A stretch of DNA of 13,397 nucleotides, taken from Clostridia bacterium (lineage in GTDB: Bacteria; Bacillota; Clostridia; Christensenellales; UBA1242). The notes beneath the pieces were generated by a model, which saw nothing but the letters and a program-made list of their open reading frames with translations, was not told the origin of the DNA and searched no databases. Positions within the stretch are counted from its first letter, which is position 1; the number at the start of each line of letters is the position of its first letter. Below, in pieces: positions 1 to 6,668 of the stretch. Both the position numbers and the translations under genes were made by a program. The stretch is taken from contig JAQVLJ010000022.1 in the NCBI GenBank assembly GCA_028704215.1, forward strand, positions 1-13,397. Reading direction: 5' to 3'.

Positions 1-1624
1 CGGTTTCACGAGCGATAATTTTACCACCAATACATGCTTGAATAGGTACTTCAAATTGCTGACGTGAAATAACATCTTTCAATTTTTCGCACAACACTCT
101 ACCCCTTGCATATGCTTTTTCTTTGTGCGTTATTAACGAAAGAGCATCACATATTTCGCCATTAAGCAAAATATCCACCTTTACAAGTTCACTCTCTTGA
201 TATTCAAAAAAATCATAATCTAGGCTTGCATAACCTTTTGATTTGGATTTTATTTTGTCAAAAAAATCATAAACAATTTCATTCAAAGGCATAATGTATG
301 TCAAACGAGTACGGTTTGCATCAAGGTATTGCATATCTATATATGTGCCACGCTTTTCTATACACAAATCCATTATTCCACCCAAAAACTCTGGTGGAGT
401 AATAATATCTGCACTTACCATCGGCTCTTCGATTTTTTGTATAAATGTCGGATTGGGCATCAAACTCGGATTTGAAATATAGTATTCTTCGCCGCCCACT
501 TCTGTTATCTTGTACTCAACGCTTGGCGCTGTCGTAATCAAATCCAAATCAAATTCTCTTTCTAGTCTTTCTTGTATGATTTCCATATGTAAAAGCCCCA
601 AAAATCCACATCTGAAACCATGCCCCAAAGCGGAACTTGATTCCTTTACAAAATGCAAAGCCGCATCGTTTAATTTCAATTTTTCTAAGGCATCTTTTAG
701 TTCCTGATATTTGTCGCCGTCTATTGGAAATATTCCACTAAACACAACTGGTTTTACTTCTTTATATCCAGCACAAGGTGATAATGTATGGTTGCTTGCC
801 AAAGTGATTGTGTCGCCCACTCTTGTATCAACCATATTTTTTACAGAAGCACAAATATATCCTACATTTCCAGCAGTAAGCACATCAATAGGCTGACTTT
901 TTGGATTAAAAATACCTACTTCTGTTACAATAAACGTTTTATCAGTTTGCATAAACAAAATTTCATCGCCAATCTTTACGCTACCATCGAATACACGTAC
1001 AAAACTAACTGCACCCTTGTAACTATCGTAATCACTATCAAAAATCAATGCTTTCAAAGGTGCATCAATTTCCCCTTTTGGAGCGGGTACTTTTTCTATT
1101 ACTTCTTTCAAAACTTGTTCAACATTAAGTCCACTTTTTGCCGAAATACGAGGTGCGTCGCTTGCTGGCAAGCCTATTATGTCTTCAATTTCTTTTGCAA
1201 CGACGTCTGGCTCGGCAGATTGTAAGTCTACTTTATTTATTACAGGTATTATTTCCAATTTTGCATCAAGAGCCAAATAAACATTTGCCAAAGTCTGTGC
1301 CTGTACACCTTGTGTTGCGTCAACTACAAGTATAGCACCTTCGCACGCAGCCAAAGACCTAGACACTTCGTAAGTAAAGTCTACGTGTCCGGGGGTATCT
1401 ATCAGATTTAAAACGTAGTCCTCTCCATTGTAATTGTATTTCATTGTTGTTGGGGCTAGTTTTATAGTTATGCCGCGTTCTCTTTCAAGGTCCATACTAT
1501 CAAGTAGTTGTGCAGACATATCACGCTTTTCAACAGTATTGGTCAATTCAAGCAAACGATCGGCAAGAGTGCTCTTGCCGTGGTCAATATGTGCTACTAT
1601 ACAAAAATTTCGAATATTTTTCAT
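1..1624 (-). CDS. lepA: Elongation factor 4 (LepA), C-terminus cut by window start
   Basis: This gene encodes the ribosome-associated GTPase EF4, a paralogue of EF-G that acts on translating or assembling 70S ribosomes in the cytoplasm. Reading the minus strand from 1624 gives 541 codons before the window edge. Visible GTPase boxes are AHIDHGKS (residues 11-18), RERGITIK, DTPGH and NKVDL. The LepA-specific part is also clear, with HGFRCGFLGLLHMEI in the middle and GGKIIARET at the edge. LepA is usually about 600 residues, so roughly 60 C-terminal residues, the positively charged LepA tail, lie outside. The start is supported by AGGAAA a few bases upstream and by the conserved N-terminus (IRNFCIVAHIDHG). 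It is divergent from the sigK-like gene and has its own promoter in the gap. No frameshift is seen. Confidence 0.97.
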   Translation of the reverse strand, partial: MKNIRNFCIVAHIDHGKSTLADRLLELTNTVEKRDMSAQLLDSMDLERERGITIKLAPTTMKYNYNGEDYVLNLIDTPGHVDFTYEVSRSLAACEGAILVVDATQGVQAQTLANVYLALDAKLEIIPVINKVDLQSAEPDVVAKEIEDIIGLPASDAPRISAKSGLNVEQVLKEVIEKVPAPKGEIDAPLKALIFDSDYDSYKGAVSFVRVFDGSVKIGDEILFMQTDKTFIVTEVGIFNPKSQPIDVLTAGNVGYICASVKNMVDTRVGDTITLASNHTLSPCAGYKEVKPVVFSGIFPIDGDKYQELKDALEKLKLNDAALHFVKESSSALGHGFRCGFLGLLHMEIIQERLEREFDLDLITTAPSVEYKITEVGGEEYYISNPSLMPNPTFIQKIEEPMVSADIITPPEFLGGIMDLCIEKRGTYIDMQYLDANRTRLTYIMPLNEIVYDFFDKIKSKSKGYASLDYDFFEYQESELVKVDILLNGEICDALSLITHKEKAYARGRVLCEKLKDVISRQQFEVPIQACIGGKIIARET

Positions 1625-1644
1625 TACGTTTCCTAGTTAAAACT

Positions 1645-1673
1645 AAAATACTTTAAAACAATACAAATGTCAA
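1645..1673 (-). promoter_or_regulatory. Sigma-A type promoter for lepA
   Basis: On the minus strand, TTGACA (1668-1673) and TATTTT (1645-1650) are separated by 17 bases. The -35 box is a perfect match. Transcription would begin near 1638, leaving a leader of about 14 bases that includes the AGGAAA ribosome binding site. Confidence 0.7.
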
Positions 1674-1713
1674 TTATATCACAAAACTTTCAAACAAAAC
1701 TGCTTGTCTAATG

Positions 1714-1742
1714 TCATTTTTCGACAAATGGCGACATAACTT
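1714..1742 (+). promoter_or_regulatory. Candidate sporulation (sigma-E/sigma-K like) promoter for sigK
   Basis: TCATTTT (1714-1720) and CATAACTT (1735-1742) are 14 bases apart. This resembles the Bacillus sigma-E consensus (KMATATT, about 14 bases, CATACANT). The string CATAACTTA also fits the sigma-K -10 pattern CATANNNTA, but the sigma-K -35 AC is not at the expected place. No good TTGACA/TATAAT pair is seen in front of the gene. In Bacillus, sigK is transcribed by sigma-E and later by sigma-K, so this arrangement makes sense; the assignment rests on motif matching only. Confidence 0.45.
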
Positions 1743-1776
1743 ACAAAAGAAGCATATATAAATCAAAGGTGGTTTT

Positions 1777-2484
1777 ATGATTTTTGAAAGCATAGGTTCA
1801 TTCTTAACAAAAGTGACATTATTTTCCGCTTATGTAAAAAACAACAGCAGTTTTGAACACCCTCTTTCGAAAGAAGATGAAAAACTATACTTTGAAAAGA
1901 TGAAAAACGGAGATCTTTCAGCAAAAAATGTATTAATCAATCACAACTTGCGACTAGTAGCACACATTGTCAAAAAATATTCTCAATCTGCAGAAGCAGA
2001 TGACTTAATATCCGTTGGTTCAATAGGACTAATCAAAGCCATAAACTCTTTTGATACAGAAAAAGGTACGCTATTTAGCACATACGCCGCTCGTTGCATA
2101 GAAAACGAAATATTAATGTTGTTGCGCTCCAGCAAAAAGTATCAAAACACCATAAGTTTTGAAGAAAGTTCTGGTCAAGACAAGGATGGGAATGAAATAC
2201 GATTGATGGACATCATTCCTCAATCTGATGATGAAGGCATCGAAAACAAAGTAGAAGGCGCTATTTTAACGGAACAAATCGAACAAATTATGAAAAGATA
2301 TCTTACTCCGAGAGAATATTTAGTAATAAAATATCGTTACGGCGTAAACAACACACCAGCATATACTCAACGAGAGGTGGCATCAAAACTTAACATAAGT
2401 CGAAGTTACATATCAAGAATAGAAAAAAAGGCAATTTACGAATTGCAAAAGCATATCAAAAAATCAGATATTTACTCTGATTAA
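1777..2484 (+). CDS. sigK: RNA polymerase sporulation sigma factor, SigK-like, with pro-sequence
   Basis: The protein is 235 residues, the usual size for SigK, the late mother-cell sigma factor of sporulation. Region 2 spans about residues 57-120 (NLRLVAHIVKKY, DDLISVGSIGLIKAI, TYAARCIENEI). Region 4, with a helix-turn-helix, spans about 175-227 (LTPREYLVIKYRYG, ISRSYISRIEKKA). GQDKDGNEI after region 2 is typical of SigK rather than SigE. The first 18 residues are hydrophobic and amphipathic and lead into YVKNN, which aligns with the processed N-terminus of Bacillus SigK, so the protein is probably made as an inactive pro-form cut before Tyr19 by a SpoIVFB-type membrane protease. The reading frame is continuous, with no skin-type insertion. 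AAAGGTGG lies just upstream of the ATG. Its stop codon overlaps that of the convergent GDPD gene. Confidence 0.9.
   Translation: MIFESIGSFLTKVTLFSAYVKNNSSFEHPLSKEDEKLYFEKMKNGDLSAKNVLINHNLRLVAHIVKKYSQSAEADDLISVGSIGLIKAINSFDTEKGTLFSTYAARCIENEILMLLRSSKKYQNTISFEESSGQDKDGNEIRLMDIIPQSDDEGIENKVEGAILTEQIEQIMKRYLTPREYLVIKYRYGVNNTPAYTQREVASKLNISRSYISRIEKKAIYELQKHIKKSDIYSD
2462..2482 (-). terminator. Rho-independent terminator of the GDPD gene, inside the sigK 3' end
   Basis: Read on the minus strand, a 7-bp stem AATCAGA/TCTGATT (arms 2476-2482 and 2462-2468, 7-base loop) is followed by a run of six T (2458-2463, partly within the stem base). The stem includes the GDPD stop codon, and on the plus strand the same bases encode the last sigK residues. 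On the plus strand no T run follows, so it should act only on the GDPD transcript. Confidence 0.65.
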
Positions 2485-3182
2485 GGCAAATAGTTTTCAA
2501 AAATAAAATTATCGCTACAATCACTTAATCTTTTTTGTTCCTCTTCTGTTCTCACTGTATATGCAAATATAGGTAACTTGCATTTTTTGCAAAATTTATT
2601 TGGTAAATTTTTATGATTATAACTTACAAAATTTACGTGACAATATTTTAGCAGCCACAATCTTTTTATGATAAAACGCTTAAAATAAGAAATCTCATTT
2701 TGCTCAAAAAAACTACTTAATTGGCCTCTTTTATATCTTGGTGCTAGTTTGTACAATTTACGCAAAACAAAAGGATGAAATGATTGTACAAACACTTCTC
2801 CGTTATATTTCTCACATTCATTTACAAATGCTTTTGCTATTTTTTTTACGTTCCTTTCGACTTTCAATTCTATCAATAAAGGAACGCGTCCCTTAACCAA
2901 ATCCAAAACTGCTTTTAGAGTGGGTATACAATATGTAGTGTCTTTTAATTTATACTCAGACAACATATCTCGTGTAAGTTCTTTTACAAAACCTTCTTTT
3001 TCAGTCATTCTTTCCAATTCATCATCATGAAAAACAACTAGCCTGCCATCTTTCATCAAGTGTACATCCAACTCAATTCCGTATCTATTTTGCACAGCAT
3101 TTTCAAAAGCAGGCAACGAGTTTTCTGGAAAACTATCATTGTGCAATCCCCTATGTGCAAAAGGTTTTTTTATCAAAGACAT
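2481..3182 (-). CDS. Glycerophosphodiester phosphodiesterase family protein
   Basis: GDPD enzymes hydrolyse glycerophosphodiesters to sn-glycerol 3-phosphate and an alcohol. The motif set is complete: H10-R11-G12, PEN (19-21), E37-L38-D39, K44-D45-G46 and H52-D53, followed by the barrel strand LLIELK and FVQSF. There is no signal peptide or membrane segment, so the enzyme is cytosolic. At 233 residues it is close to the usual size of the single-domain form. The frame stays open to an ATG at 3218, but I chose the ATG at 3182 because AGGAG lies 5-6 bases upstream and the family usually starts only a few residues before HRG. It is convergent with sigK, and the two stop codons overlap in TTAA (2481-2484). 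A clear promoter is not seen. The exact substrate is not known; turnover of phospholipid head groups or teichoic acid glycerophosphate is possible. Confidence 0.9.
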   Translation of the reverse strand: MSLIKKPFAHRGLHNDSFPENSLPAFENAVQNRYGIELDVHLMKDGRLVVFHDDELERMTEKEGFVKELTRDMLSEYKLKDTTYCIPTLKAVLDLVKGRVPLLIELKVERNVKKIAKAFVNECEKYNGEVFVQSFHPFVLRKLYKLAPRYKRGQLSSFFEQNEISYFKRFIIKRLWLLKYCHVNFVSYNHKNLPNKFCKKCKLPIFAYTVRTEEEQKRLSDCSDNFIFENYLP

Positions 3183-3270
3183 TTCTTCTCCTACAATATA
3201 GGATAATAAAATTTTCAAAAAAATAAAACTAAAATCACTAACTATTTTTACTTATTTTGTCGTAACAAAA

Positions 3271-3291
3271 AACGCACCTTTAAAGTGCGTT
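3271..3291 (-). terminator. Rho-independent terminator of rnpB
   Basis: On the minus strand, AACGCAC (3285-3291) pairs with GTGCGTT (3271-3277) across a 7-base loop. A T-rich tract follows (TTTTTTGTT, reading 3272 to 3264). It sits about 10 bases beyond the predicted 3' end of the RNase P RNA. Confidence 0.85.
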
Positions 3292-3301
3292 AATTGATGT
3301 A

Positions 3302-3645
3302 TCTGTTTGGTCTATAAGCCGAGTTCTGTATTAGACGGTCATCTATCTAAATCGCTAGTTACCTAGACAATTTTAGCGGTATTGTTGAAAGACGGACAGA
3401 GCAATCCATAGTCTTTACTTAACCTTACTTCGAGTGGGGTTTACATATGCCACATAAGTCTCCAAATGTGCGGTGAGCACTTACCTCGCCTTTTCACCCT
3501 TACTACTAACGTAGCGGTAATTTTCTGTTGCACTTTCCTTATAGTTACCTACACTGGTAGTTAGCCAGCACCCTGCTCTTGCGAAGCTCGGACTTTCCTC
3601 ACTGTTGGTACTACACCAACACTGCGACCATCTGACCAAGCAAAC
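3302..3645 (-). ncRNA. rnpB: RNase P RNA (catalytic subunit, A-type)
   Basis: This is the ribozyme that removes 5' leaders from pre-tRNAs. Read on the minus strand, conserved core blocks appear in the right order: GAGGAAAGTCCGAGCTTC (P4/CR I), AGGGTGCTGGCTAACTACCAG, AAGTGCAACAGAAA, GTAAGGGTGAAAAGG, GAGGTAAGTGCTCACC, TGTAAACCCCACTCG (P15/L15 region) and GAACTCGGCTTATAGACC at the end. Helix P1 forms from TTGGTC near the 5' end and GACCAA near the 3' end. At about 344 nt it has the normal bacterial length. The 5' end fits a start at G3645, six bases after the -10 box. One oddity is that the L15 GGU that normally pairs with the tRNA CCA end reads UGU here (see findings). Ends are good to a few bases. 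Confidence 0.95.
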
Positions 3646-3651
3646 ATAATA

Positions 3652-3679
3652 ATTATACCAAATAAAGCAAAAAAGTCAA
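3652..3679 (-). promoter_or_regulatory. Sigma-A promoter of rnpB
   Basis: On the minus strand, TTGACT (3674-3679) and a perfect TATAAT (3652-3657) are 16 bases apart. The -10 box ends six bases before the predicted RNA start at 3645. The -35 box begins 6 bases after the galU stop codon. Confidence 0.85.
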
Positions 3680-3684
3680 TACTA

Positions 3685-4545
3685 TTAAAAGTCTTTTAGC
3701 AAACTAATTATGTATTCTTTTAGTTGTGTATTTATATCGGCATCAGCCAATCCATATGCAATATTTGCCTTTACAAAACCAAACTTGTTTCCAGTGTCAA
3801 ATCTTTCACCAGTTATCTCGCATGCATACATATTGTCTTGTTTTATCAATTCTTTAAAAGCATCTGGCAAGTTGTAGCATCCGTTTTTATCTGGTTCGAT
3901 TTTTTGTATTTCTTCAAAGATTTCCTTTCTCAAAACAGCCGCCCCTAAATATGAAATATTGCTAGGCGCTTCACTTTCTTTTGGTTTTTCTACAAAGTCT
4001 ATTACTTTATACAAACCGCCGCCCAAATCTAATGGCTGAATTATACCATATTTATGTACTTCTTTTTTATCCACTTTTTGAACAGAAATAAGGTTATTTT
4101 TACATTTTTTATATGCTCTCAAAAGTTGCTTTATTACTGATATTTCCGACTTCATCAGTTCATCTCCAAACAGCATCAAAAATGTGTCATTACGAACAAA
4201 GTCCTTTGCACAATTCAAGGCATAGGCCGTGCCTTTTGGCTCAGAGCATCGTTTGTAAAAAATATCTACTATATTTTCTGTACCTCTTGCTTTTTCATAC
4301 AAATCGGCTTTGTTTTTTAATGCTGCTTCTAGTTCGATATTTCTGTCAAAATGGTTTTGTATACACTCTTTGTTGCGACCCAAAATTATTAGTACTTTTT
4401 CTATACCAGCATCTTTTAGTTCTTCCAAAAGTATCTGCAAAATTGGTTTATCCAAAATAGGAATCATTTCCTTTGGAATGCTTTTTGTATAAGGTAAAAA
4501 TCTAGTACCTAACCCACCACATAATATTACCGCCTTTTTAACCAT
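3685..4545 (-). CDS. GalU-like UTP-glucose-1-phosphate uridylyltransferase (divergent)
   Basis: GalU makes UDP-glucose from UTP and glucose 1-phosphate, a precursor for glycolipid anchors, teichoic acid sugars and polysaccharides. The 286-residue length and overall pattern match GalU/GtaB: GGLGTRFLPYTKSIPKEMIPI (nucleotide-binding loop, residues 10-30), GRNKECIQNHFDRNIELE (about 56-73), VEKP (about 175-178) and GERFDTGNKFGFVKA near the C-terminus. Some usually fixed positions differ. The QGLGHA-type segment reads PKGTAYAL, the GDD metal site reads GDE (127-129), and the late YDCGDK-like motif reads FDTGNK. I infer a nucleotidyltransferase of this family, but the sugar or nucleotide could differ. 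GGGAGG lies 5 bases before the ATG. No room exists for a separate promoter between the upstream lipid kinase and this gene, and no terminator follows it before rnpB. Confidence 0.82.
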   Translation of the reverse strand: MVKKAVILCGGLGTRFLPYTKSIPKEMIPILDKPILQILLEELKDAGIEKVLIILGRNKECIQNHFDRNIELEAALKNKADLYEKARGTENIVDIFYKRCSEPKGTAYALNCAKDFVRNDTFLMLFGDELMKSEISVIKQLLRAYKKCKNNLISVQKVDKKEVHKYGIIQPLDLGGGLYKVIDFVEKPKESEAPSNISYLGAAVLRKEIFEEIQKIEPDKNGCYNLPDAFKELIKQDNMYACEITGERFDTGNKFGFVKANIAYGLADADINTQLKEYIISLLKDF

Positions 4546-4567
4546 AAAAACCTCCCGTAATAAAAAA

Positions 4568-4590
4568 GGTATGAATTAAATATTCATACC
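4568..4590 (-). terminator. Rho-independent terminator overlapping the lipid kinase stop codon
   Basis: On the minus strand, GGTATGAAT (4582-4590) pairs perfectly with ATTCATACC (4568-4576) across a 5-base loop, followed by six T (4562-4567). The left arm encodes residues near the C-terminus of the kinase and the stop codon is in the loop and right arm. The T run ends 5 bases before the ribosome binding site of the GalU-like gene. It should end the RNase J-to-kinase transcript and may allow partial read-through to the next gene. Confidence 0.8.
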
Positions 4591-5472
4591 GTGAAAAATT
4601 GGTACATAACCATCAATAGCAACAGTTTTTTTCAAAAATTCACACTTTTCACCGTCCGCACTGAACGCTTCCTGCGAGTGATTTTCAATAGTTACCGCTT
4701 TACAAGACAAAATGTGCACATTTTTGTATTTTTTTATAGCGCTTATTCCAAACAAAAATGTTACAAATATTGTAAACAAACCTTTCAAATAACTTTTTTT
4801 TCTTTCAATCAACAATAATTCCATTTTGCCGTCACTAACACTACTTTTTCCGTTGATATAAAAGCCAGCTGTCGAATGAGTGTTTAACAACAGGGCAAGC
4901 AAATATTTGCCATTATACTTAGTTCCATCAATATCAAAAGTGAGTGGCAAAGCACGTAGACGGAATAGTTCAAATATTCCATTAAAAAAGTAAGCCACAC
5001 GACCAAATATTTTTTTCAATTTACTTTTTGTTTCAAAGCTTGACTTGACGAACATACCGCCAGATAAAGTGTATACAATATATTCGTTGTCACTTTTCAT
5101 AATATCATAATCAAGTGAACTTCCACGCAGTATTACATCTATCGCTTTGTCCAATTTTTTTGGTATATGCAAAGTATGACATACGTCGTTACAAGTTCCA
5201 TAAGGCAAAATACCCAGTTTAATGGTTTTGCAAGTACTACGCTTGATACCATTTACCACGTTATGGATAGTACCATCACCGCCGACCACCACAATTACAT
5301 CATACTTAAAGGCATTTTGATACGCCAAATTTTCCATATTTTTGCCGCTTTTGCTCATTTGTACATCACATACTTTAAATTTTGTCAAAAGCCTTTTACA
5401 AATATATGGAATAATCTTTTTTATTTTGCCTTTTCTTGAATTAGGATTATACAGAACTATTGCTCTTTGCAT
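4576..5472 (-). CDS. Diacylglycerol kinase family lipid kinase (DgkB/YegS/BmrU type)
   Basis: These soluble or membrane-associated kinases phosphorylate diacylglycerol or related lipids with ATP. In Gram-positive bacteria DgkB returns diacylglycerol to phospholipid synthesis after lipoteichoic acid formation. The 298-residue protein has the usual length. It carries YNPNSRKGK at the start (9-17), the nucleotide-binding VVVGGDGTIHNVVNGI (61-76, GGDGT at 64-68), GILPYGTCNDVCHTL (88-102, the GTxND motif) and ADGE near the C-terminus. No membrane segment is needed for this family. The start overlaps the end of the U32 gene by 26 bases, and AAGGA lies upstream, so translation is probably coupled. 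It is the last gene of the RNase J operon. The family contains enzymes of other substrates, including multidrug-operon BmrU, so DgkB function is likely rather than proven. Confidence 0.88.
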   Translation of the reverse strand: MQRAIVLYNPNSRKGKIKKIIPYICKRLLTKFKVCDVQMSKSGKNMENLAYQNAFKYDVIVVVGGDGTIHNVVNGIKRSTCKTIKLGILPYGTCNDVCHTLHIPKKLDKAIDVILRGSSLDYDIMKSDNEYIVYTLSGGMFVKSSFETKSKLKKIFGRVAYFFNGIFELFRLRALPLTFDIDGTKYNGKYLLALLLNTHSTAGFYINGKSSVSDGKMELLLIERKKSYLKGLFTIFVTFLFGISAIKKYKNVHILSCKAVTIENHSQEAFSADGEKCEFLKKTVAIDGYVPIFHGMNI

Positions 5473-6664
5473 CTACTTTCCTTCTCAAAATATCATATTT
5501 TTTTATTGCTATTGGGCTGTCTACAAACACTATTTGTTGAACGTTTTTTACATCATCAATACGTTCACCGCATTCATTTTCTATATTTTTTATTGTCAGT
5601 ATACCATTATTTTGTGTACTTGACAACAATTCTAATACATCATTTTCCTTGAAGCGATTTCTCATCTCCAACTTTGCTCTTCCGTTCACGCTGTCTTCCA
5701 AAACTACTGCAACAAACTCATAATCAGAAACAGGATTGGAACTATCTATCTTTTGTTCTGCATTGCCGAAATAAAAGCCCGTACAGTATTCTCTATGACT
5801 TGACTTAAAGACTTCATCTGCAATTTCTTTTGGCAAATCATAATTATTATGTGATTTTAGATAATTCAACGCTAGTCTATAAGCGTTTGTAACGTTGGCT
5901 ACATAATACTCGGATTTCATTCTTCCTTCGATTTTTATACTAGAAATGCCAGCATCACGCAATTGGTCTAAATATTGTATCATACACATGTCTTTTGAAT
6001 TTAAAATATACGTTCCGTGTTCATCCTGCTCGATAGGAAATTCGGTATTTTTGCTTACTTCACGTATAGTATACCCCCACCTACAAGCCTGAACACACGC
6101 GCCACGGTTAGCATCTCGTCCAGTAAAAAAATTTGATAGCAAACATCTGCCTGAATGACTTATACACATAGCACCATGAACAAACGCTTCAATTTCGACA
6201 TTTTTATCAAGGTTTTTACGCATTTGTTTTATTTCTTCAAGTGACATTTCACGAGCTAAAATAATACGCTTTGCGCCTAATTCTGCATACATTTGTGCAG
6301 TTTCAGAATTAATTATATTTGCTTGTGTGGAAATATGCACATCCAAATTACACGACCTTTTTGCCACTCTCAAAATGCCCAAATCCGCAACGATTACAGC
6401 ATCTGCACCCAATTTTTCAAGGTATTTAAAATACTCATCTAATCCAACAAAGTCGCTATCATGAGGTACAATATTCACAGTAATGTAAACTTTCACACTT
6501 TTTGAATGAGCGTATTCGATAGTATCCTTCAACTGATTCTCATCAAAGTTTCCCGCAAAAGTTCTTAGTCCATATTTTTTTCCAGCCAAATAAACAGCAT
6601 CTGCACCATAATGTATTGCCATTTTCAATTTTGCCATATCTCCAGCAGGTGCCAAAAGTTCCAT
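5447..6664 (-). CDS. U32 family protein, probable tRNA uridine 34 hydroxylase (TrhP type)
   Basis: U32 proteins were named as peptidases, but several members are now known as RNA hydroxylases. TrhP forms 5-hydroxyuridine at tRNA position 34 using prephenate; RlhA acts on 23S rRNA. The 405-residue protein begins with the family hallmark ELLAPAGDM and carries the complete U32 signature EAFVHGAMCISHSGRCLLS (residues 159-177). Cys167, Cys174, Cys190 and Cys194 are probable iron-sulfur or structural ligands. KIEGRMKS (about 244-251) and a C-terminal beta domain follow. The gene lies 4 bases after a TrmR-like gene, and its ribosome binding site AAAGGAG is formed by the last codons of that gene, so the two are probably translated together. 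TrmR methylates the TrhP product in Bacillus, which favours TrhP over RlhA. Bacillus has two copies, TrhP1 and TrhP2; only one is here, and its length is nearer to TrhP2 (YrrO). Confidence 0.85.
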   Translation of the reverse strand: MELLAPAGDMAKLKMAIHYGADAVYLAGKKYGLRTFAGNFDENQLKDTIEYAHSKSVKVYITVNIVPHDSDFVGLDEYFKYLEKLGADAVIVADLGILRVAKRSCNLDVHISTQANIINSETAQMYAELGAKRIILAREMSLEEIKQMRKNLDKNVEIEAFVHGAMCISHSGRCLLSNFFTGRDANRGACVQACRWGYTIREVSKNTEFPIEQDEHGTYILNSKDMCMIQYLDQLRDAGISSIKIEGRMKSEYYVANVTNAYRLALNYLKSHNNYDLPKEIADEVFKSSHREYCTGFYFGNAEQKIDSSNPVSDYEFVAVVLEDSVNGRAKLEMRNRFKENDVLELLSSTQNNGILTIKNIENECGERIDDVKNVQQIVFVDSPIAIKKYDILRRKVDAKSNSSV

Positions 6665-6668
6665 AATT

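Noticed and set aside
788..1225. 145-codon plus-strand frame across lepA
   Set aside because: It lies fully inside the conserved lepA coding sequence on the other strand, has no ribosome binding site, and its product is a Cys/Phe/Tyr-rich string typical of an antisense shadow. Other long frames opposite RNase J, U32, TrmR, GalU and pnuC were dropped for the same reason.
1777..2484. Skin-type recombination site in sigK
   Set aside because: The frame is continuous from pro-sequence to region 4, with no insertion and no recombinase gene nearby.
3183..3218. Longer GDPD start at 3218
   Set aside because: The frame is open, but AGGAG precedes the ATG at 3182 at ideal spacing and nothing comparable precedes 3218.
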